64,000 bases of DNA. Source: Acetobacteraceae bacterium (GTDB lineage: Bacteria > Pseudomonadota > Alphaproteobacteria > Acetobacterales > Acetobacteraceae). Both the position numbers and the translations under genes were made by a program. Within the stretch, counting starts at the first letter, position 1, and each line of letters starts with the position of its first letter. Location of the stretch: positions 1 through 64,000 of the forward strand of contig JAIXWG010000016.1 in assembly GCA_027482245.1 (NCBI GenBank), read 5' to 3'. Of the stretch, positions 59,333 to 64,000 are shown piece after piece. Below the pieces are notes generated by a model. The model saw only the letters and a program-made list of their open reading frames with translations, did no database searches and was not told where the DNA came from.

Positions 59333-60742
59333 ATGCCCGCCGACCTGCCCGCCTTCCTGAACGCGCTGTCCGAAATACCCGCCATCACCGACCCGGTGCT
59401 GGTTCGCCAGCGCAGCCGGGACATGAGCGGCGCCTTCAGCCCGGTGCTGAAGCGGGAGGCGAAGGATCGCAGCGCCGATGTGCTGCTGCGGCCGCGGGAC
59501 CGGGACGACGTGCTGCGCATCGCCGCCGCTGCCGCCCGGGCCCGCGTGCCGCTGATCGCGCGCGGCGCCGGCACCGCCAATTTCGGCCAGGGCATCCCGC
59601 TGCAGGGCGGCGCGCTGCTGGACATGACGGCGCTGGACCGCGTGGTCTGGCATCGCGGGCCGGTGGTGCGCGCGGAATGCGGCATACGCCTCATCGACCT
59701 CGATGCCGCGACGAAGCCGGCGGGGTTCGAGCTGCGGATGCATCCCTCGACTCGCCGCGCCTCGACGCTCGGCGGCTATCTCGGCGGCGGGCATGCGGGG
59801 GTGGGCAGCTGCCAGTACGGCATCCTGCGGGACCGCGGGAACATCCTGGCGCTTCAGGTGGTGAGCGTGGAGGAGGAGCCACGGATCGTCGAGCTGCGCG
59901 GCCCTGACGTGAACCTGGTGCACCACGCCTATGGCGCCAACGGGCTGATCCTGGAGGCGGAGATGCCCCTCGCCCCGGCCTGGGCGTGGCAGGAGGCGAT
60001 GGTCTGCTTCCCCGACTTCATGCAGGCCGTCCGCTTCGGCCATGGGCTGGCGGTCAGCGACGGCATCATCAAGAAGCTGATCTGCCTGCACCAATGGCCC
60101 CTGCCCTCCCTGGTCGCGCCGCTGGCGGGCGCGATGCGGGAGGGGCAGCACATGGCGATTTGCATGGTCGCCGCGCCCTTTCTCGAATCCTTCGAGAGCC
60201 TGGTGCGCGATTTCGGCGGCACCATCACGGCGACGGCGCTGGAGGGCCAGGGCAGCTACGGCGCGCCGGCCTATGAATTCGCCTGGGGGCATACGCGCTT
60301 CCACGTCAACAAGCAGGACCGGAGCCTGGTGAACTGCATCGGGCTCTATCGCGATCCGGGCCTGGTGGACTCGATCGGGCGGTCGGTGAAGCGCTTCGCG
60401 GGCCTCGGCCCCTTCCACCTGGAGGCCAAGCGCTTCGACGGCACGCTGTCCTTCCAGGGATCGCCGCTGTTCCGCTACGAGGATGAGGCGCAGCTGGCCG
60501 CGGTGACGGCGGGGATGCAGGAGGATGGCGCGATCGGCGCCAACAACCACACCTTCCTGGTGCGGGAGAACGGCATGAAGCCGGTGGACGAGACGGAGAT
60601 CGCCTTCAAGCGGGCGATGGACCCTTATAATCTGCTCAACCCCGGCAAGCTCGCCATCGACCAGGCCTCGGTCGCTGCCAGCGCGGGCGCGAAGATCGGC
60701 GCCAGCGGCTGGACCTATGCGGGGGCGAAGGCCGCCGAATAG
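59333..60742 (+). CDS. FAD-binding oxidase/oxidoreductase (GlcD/VAO-type)
   Basis: The 469-residue protein has the PCMH FAD-binding domain (DVLLRPRDRDDVLRIAAAAARARVPLIARGAGTANFGQGIPLQGGALLDMTALDRV and RRASTLGGYLGGGHAGVGSCQYGILRDRGNIL), then an oxidase C-terminal domain ending in the family's AFKRAMDPYNLLNPGKL. VAO-type enzymes oxidise hydroxy acids or alcohols. AGGAG precedes the ATG at 59333. The gene stands alone between LysR and a convergent Lrp gene. Confidence 0.88.
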   Translation: MPADLPAFLNALSEIPAITDPVLVRQRSRDMSGAFSPVLKREAKDRSADVLLRPRDRDDVLRIAAAAARARVPLIARGAGTANFGQGIPLQGGALLDMTALDRVVWHRGPVVRAECGIRLIDLDAATKPAGFELRMHPSTRRASTLGGYLGGGHAGVGSCQYGILRDRGNILALQVVSVEEEPRIVELRGPDVNLVHHAYGANGLILEAEMPLAPAWAWQEAMVCFPDFMQAVRFGHGLAVSDGIIKKLICLHQWPLPSLVAPLAGAMREGQHMAICMVAAPFLESFESLVRDFGGTITATALEGQGSYGAPAYEFAWGHTRFHVNKQDRSLVNCIGLYRDPGLVDSIGRSVKRFAGLGPFHLEAKRFDGTLSFQGSPLFRYEDEAQLAAVTAGMQEDGAIGANNHTFLVRENGMKPVDETEIAFKRAMDPYNLLNPGKLAIDQASVAASAGAKIGASGWTYAGAKAAE

Positions 60743-60745
60743 CGG

Positions 60746-61204
60746 TCAGAGAAGGCGCAGCGGGCCGTCATTCTTGACCTCCTCCATCACGGCGTAGGTC
60801 CGCGTCTCCTTCACGCCGGGGAGGCTCAGCAGCACCTCGCCCAGGAAGCGGCGATAGGCGGCCATGTCGGCGAGCCGCGCCTTGACCAGGTAGTCGAAGC
60901 CGCCGGCGACCATGTGGCATTCCAGCACCTCCGGCGCGCGCGTCACGGCTTCCGCGAAGCGGGCGAAGGCGTCAGGGGTGGTCTTGTCCAGCAGCACCTC
61001 CACGAAGGCGAGCAGGCCGAGGCCGAGTTTTTGCGGGTTCAGCCGGGCGCTGAAGCCCAGGATGTAGCCTTCCTTCAGCAGGCGCCGGAACCGCTCGCTG
61101 GTCGCGGCCGGGGAGAGGCCGATGCGCTCCGCCAGCTCTGCATTGGTGATGCGGCCATCGCGCTGCAGGATGTCCAGCAGGCGGAGGTCGATCCTATCCA
61201 GCAC
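60746..61204 (-). CDS. putR: Lrp/AsnC family regulator, probable proline regulator
   Basis: The 152-residue protein has an N-terminal helix-turn-helix (RIDLRLLDILQRDGRITNAELAERIGLSPAATSERFRRLLKEGYI) and the RAM domain (LLAFVEVLLDK, ECHMVAGGFDYLVKARLADMAAYRRFLGEVLLSLPGVKETRTYAVMEEV). Divergent from putA, it matches PutR of alphaproteobacteria, an activator of putA in response to proline. The symbol is inferred from position. Confidence 0.87.
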   Translation of the reverse strand: MLDRIDLRLLDILQRDGRITNAELAERIGLSPAATSERFRRLLKEGYILGFSARLNPQKLGLGLLAFVEVLLDKTTPDAFARFAEAVTRAPEVLECHMVAGGFDYLVKARLADMAAYRRFLGEVLLSLPGVKETRTYAVMEEVKNDGPLRLL

Positions 61205-61218
61205 CGGCGATCCTTCTG

Positions 61219-61254
61219 GTTCACGGCTATTCGGCCATTGATTCTATGGTGAAC
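61219..61254. promoter_or_regulatory. GTTCAC/GTGAAC dyad in the putR-putA gap
   Basis: Inverted hexamers GTTCAC (61219-61224) and GTGAAC (61249-61254) are set 24 bases apart with an AT-richer middle (ATTGATTCTATG), within the 121-base divergent gap. Spaced half-sites fit an Lrp-type regulator. Confidence 0.4.
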
Positions 61255-61325
61255 GGCTCAAAACGCCAGATGGTGATCCGGCGTTCCGGACCCTAGCCTT
61301 CGGGTGCCGAGACGGAGCCGCCGCC

Positions 61326-64000
61326 ATGACCCCGCCCTTTGCCGACCTGCTGGCCGATGCGCCCCGGCGCGACGCGCTGCGCCACGCCGTCACCGCCGCG
61401 ACCCGCCGCGCGGAGACGGAGTGCCTGCCGCCGCTGATCGAGGCCGCGCGGCTCGACGGCGCTGTCCAGGCAGTAGCGAAGGCGCTGGCGCGGGATCTCG
61501 TGACCACGCTCCGCGCTCGCCCCCGCAAGGGCGGCGTGGAGGCGCTGGTGCAGGAATTCTCGCTCTCCTCCGAGGAGGGCGTGGCGCTGATGTGTTTGGC
61601 GGAGGCGCTGCTGCGCATCCCGGACGACGCGACGCGCGATGCGCTGATCCGCGACAAGATCGGCGGCGGTGACTGGGCCGCGCATCTCGGCCATTCGCCC
61701 TCCCTCTTCGTCAATGCCGCCACCTGGGGCCTGGTGGTGACGGGGCGGCTGAGCGCGACGGCGACGGAGCGCGGGCTGGGCGCGGCGCTGACGCGGCTGG
61801 TGGCGCGGGCCGGGGAGCCGGTGATCCGCCGCGGCATGGACATGGCCATGCGCATGATGGGGGAGCAGTTCGTCCGCGGCGAGACGATCGAGGAGGCGCT
61901 GAAGCGCGCCCGCGCCATGGAGGCGAAGGGTTTCCGGCATTCCTTCGACATGCTCGGCGAAGCCGCGATGACGGCGGCGGACGCCGCACGCTACCTCGCG
62001 GCCTATGAGGTCGCGATCCACGCCATCGGCCAGGCCAGCGCCGGGCGCGGGATCATCGAGGGGCCGGGCATCTCCATCAAGCTCTCCGCGCTGCATCCCC
62101 GCTACAGCCGCGCGCAGCGGGCGCGGGTGATGGCGGAGCTGTTGCCGCGGCTGCTGGGCCTGGCGCGGCTGGCGCGCCGCCACGACATCGGCCTCAACAT
62201 CGATGCGGAGGAGAGCGAGAGGCTGGAACTCTCGCTCGACCTGCTGGAGGCGCTCTGCGCGGACCCCGCGCTGGCGGGCTGGAACGGCATCGGCTTCGTC
62301 GTGCAGGCCTACCAGAAGCGCGCGCCCTTCGTCATCGACGTCGTCGTGGACATGGCGCGGCGGACCGGGCGGCGGATGATGGTGCGCCTCGTGAAGGGCG
62401 CCTATTGGGACAGCGAGATCAAGCGCGCGCAGGTGGACGGCCAGGCGGACTTTCCTGTGTTCACGCGCAAGGTCCACACGGATGTGTCCTACCTCGCCTG
62501 CGCGCGCCGGATGCTGGCGGCGCCGGATGCGATCTTTCCGCAGTTCGCCACGCACAACGCGATGACGGTCGGCGCCATCCACGCCATGGCGGGCACCGAC
62601 GCGGCGTATGAGTTCCAGTGTCTGCACGGGATGGGGGAGCCGCTCTATGAGGCGGTGGTGCAGCGGATTGGCCGCGCCTGCCGCATCTACGCGCCGGTCG
62701 GCACGCATGAGACGCTGCTGGCCTATCTCGTGCGTCGGCTGCTGGAGAACGGCGCCAATTCCTCCTTCGTCAACCGCATCCATGACCCCGCCGTGCCGGT
62801 GGAGGCGCTGCTGGAGGATCCGGTCGCGGCGGCCGCGGCGCTGGCGCCGGTGGGACGACCGCATGACGGGATCGCCGCGCCGCGCGCGATCCTCGGCGCC
62901 ACGCGCGCGAACAGCGCGGGGATGGACCTGGCCGACGAGGATGCGCTGGAGACGCTGGCCGCGACGCTGGGCGCGGGCCTGCCGGCTGCCGGCGACGCGC
63001 CGCGCCCCGTGCTGAACCCCGCCGATACGCGCGACATCGTCGGCACGGTGCGCGACGCGACACCCGACACGGTTCAGGCAGCGATCACCGCCGCCGATGC
63101 CGCCGCGCCCGGCTGGGAAGCGACGCCGGCCGATGCGCGGGCCGCGACGCTGGAGCGTGCCGCGGACCTGATGGAGGCGCGGATGCAAGCGCTGCTCGGC
63201 CCGATCGTACGGGAAGCCGGCAAGTCCCTGCCCAACGCCATCGCGGAGGTGCGGGAGGCCGTCGATTTCCTGCGCTACTACGCGGCGGAATCGCGCGGGC
63301 TGGAAGGGCGGGCACTCGGCCCCGTTGCCTGCATCGCGCCCTGGAACTTCCCGCTGGCCATCTTCACGGGCCAGGTCGCGGCGGCGCTCGCCGCGGGGAA
63401 CACCGTGTTGGCCAAGCCGGCGGAGGAGGTGCCGCTGATCGGCGGCCTCGCCGTCTCGATCCTGCATGAGGCCGGCGTGCCGCGGGACGTGCTGCACCTC
63501 GTCATCGGCGATGGCAGCGTGGGCGCGGCGCTGGTCGCGGATCCCCGTGTGCAGGGCGTGATGTTCACGGGATCGACGGAGGTGGCGCGCCTCATCAACC
63601 GGGAACTCGCGAAGCGTCTCGGCCGTGACGGGCTACCGGTGCCGCTGGTGGCGGAGACGGGCGGGCAGAATGCGCTGGTCGTGGACAGCTCCGCCCAGCC
63701 GGAACAGGTGGTGGCGGATGTGCTGGCCTCCGCCTTCGACAGCGCCGGCCAGCGCTGCTCCGCGCTGCGGCTGCTGTGCCTGCAGGAGGAGGTGGCGGAG
63801 AGCGTCATCGCCATGCTGAAGGGCGCCATGGCGGAGCTGCGCGTCGGGCGGCCGGATCGGCTGGACGTGGATGTGGGGCCGGTGATCTCGGCGGACGCGA
63901 AGGCGGGGCTGATCGCGTATGTCGAGGCGATGCGCGAGGCCGGTCACGCCGTGCACGCGCTGACCTTGCCGGCGGACTGCGACCGCGGGCATTTCGTCGC
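61326..64000 (+). CDS. putA: Bifunctional proline dehydrogenase / glutamate-semialdehyde dehydrogenase, partial
   Basis: Open from ATG 61326 to the window end (891 codons, no stop), so the C-terminus is missing. The PRODH barrel includes RLVKGAYWDSEIKRAQ and the FAD-binding THNAMTVGAIHAM; an ALDH domain starts near residue 550 (PADTRDIVGTVRDATPDTVQAAITAAD), with PWNFPLAIFTGQVAAALAAGN (NAD site), AETGGQNALVVDSSA (Glu) and SAGQRCSALR (catalytic Cys811). PutA oxidises proline to glutamate, passing electrons to quinone. There is no N-terminal ribbon-helix-helix domain, so it does not repress itself, in keeping with the neighbouring Lrp regulator. Confidence 0.96.
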   Translation, partial: MTPPFADLLADAPRRDALRHAVTAATRRAETECLPPLIEAARLDGAVQAVAKALARDLVTTLRARPRKGGVEALVQEFSLSSEEGVALMCLAEALLRIPDDATRDALIRDKIGGGDWAAHLGHSPSLFVNAATWGLVVTGRLSATATERGLGAALTRLVARAGEPVIRRGMDMAMRMMGEQFVRGETIEEALKRARAMEAKGFRHSFDMLGEAAMTAADAARYLAAYEVAIHAIGQASAGRGIIEGPGISIKLSALHPRYSRAQRARVMAELLPRLLGLARLARRHDIGLNIDAEESERLELSLDLLEALCADPALAGWNGIGFVVQAYQKRAPFVIDVVVDMARRTGRRMMVRLVKGAYWDSEIKRAQVDGQADFPVFTRKVHTDVSYLACARRMLAAPDAIFPQFATHNAMTVGAIHAMAGTDAAYEFQCLHGMGEPLYEAVVQRIGRACRIYAPVGTHETLLAYLVRRLLENGANSSFVNRIHDPAVPVEALLEDPVAAAAALAPVGRPHDGIAAPRAILGATRANSAGMDLADEDALETLAATLGAGLPAAGDAPRPVLNPADTRDIVGTVRDATPDTVQAAITAADAAAPGWEATPADARAATLERAADLMEARMQALLGPIVREAGKSLPNAIAEVREAVDFLRYYAAESRGLEGRALGPVACIAPWNFPLAIFTGQVAAALAAGNTVLAKPAEEVPLIGGLAVSILHEAGVPRDVLHLVIGDGSVGAALVADPRVQGVMFTGSTEVARLINRELAKRLGRDGLPVPLVAETGGQNALVVDSSAQPEQVVADVLASAFDSAGQRCSALRLLCLQEEVAESVIAMLKGAMAELRVGRPDRLDVDVGPVISADAKAGLIAYVEAMREAGHAVHALTLPADCDRGHFV

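Noticed and set aside
1-64000. tRNA, rRNA, insertion sequences, prophage or integrase genes
   Set aside because: I looked in all intergenic gaps and found no cloverleaf-like segment, transposase or integrase motif. Small regulatory RNAs cannot be excluded by eye.

Overview
The window is about 70% GC, almost wholly coding, and looks like an alphaproteobacterial chromosome of the Acetobacteraceae/Roseomonas type. Signs of this are the extreme third-position GC, many tripartite tricarboxylate (TTT) transport parts with Bug-type receptors, PutA without an N-terminal ribbon-helix-helix domain beside a divergent Lrp-type regulator, and GC-rich hairpin repeats between genes. I see no rRNA, tRNA, CRISPR, insertion sequence or phage gene. 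No gene-free stretch exceeds about 240 bases.

Layout. 1-3.2 kb: a truncated membrane STAND NTPase with leucine-rich repeats, then argG. 3.4-6.6 kb: three tandem secreted alpha/beta-hydrolase paralogues. 6.7-10.7 kb: an orphan Bug receptor facing a TctB-TctA-Bug operon. 10.7-16 kb: a two-domain GNAT protein, a sugar isomerase/enolase-superfamily/lipoprotein operon and a DUF2585 protein. 15-25 kb: a carbohydrate-type catabolic region (DapA-like, Gfo/Idh/MocA, DUF993, isomerase, Bug, with a TetR regulator, an epimerase, an SMP-30 lactonase, another Bug and a SelA-like PLP enzyme). 25-33.9 kb: a Pel-like c-di-GMP module (degenerate GGDEF PelD-like, PelE-like, a polytopic protein) overlapping glpK and the PLP enzyme, divergent from a TPR protein and a GST. 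33.9-40 kb: cytochrome P460, DUF1028 with M20 peptidase, a Kef antiporter, a hydrolase/SDR pair. 40-45 kb: a TauD-like protein behind a tiny leader ORF, then a partial sulfur-oxidation set (YeeE, cytochrome c, FCSD, SoxYZ). 45-50 kb: housekeeping genes rplY, pth, ychF and an M3 peptidase. 50-58 kb: a MetE-like protein, HbpS-like protein, Fe-S flavoenzyme, and a TctB-TctA-Bug-isomerase-RidA operon. 58-64 kb: LysR, an FAD oxidase, Lrp, and the 5' part of putA.

How the parts fit. Five Bug receptors but only two TctAB pairs suggest that several receptors share membrane partners or act only as sensors. A matching 18-bp dyad (GGTAACY-N4-GGTTACY) sits in front of two operons 9.6 kb apart, the second beside the TetR gene, which suggests one regulon joining a transporter with the DUF993 pathway. 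The most unusual candidates are that regulon, the PelD/PelE-like cassette translationally chained to glpK and a PLP enzyme, the 12-residue leader ORF ahead of a TauD-like protein with an HxH metal site, and the nSTAND-LRR protein at the left edge.
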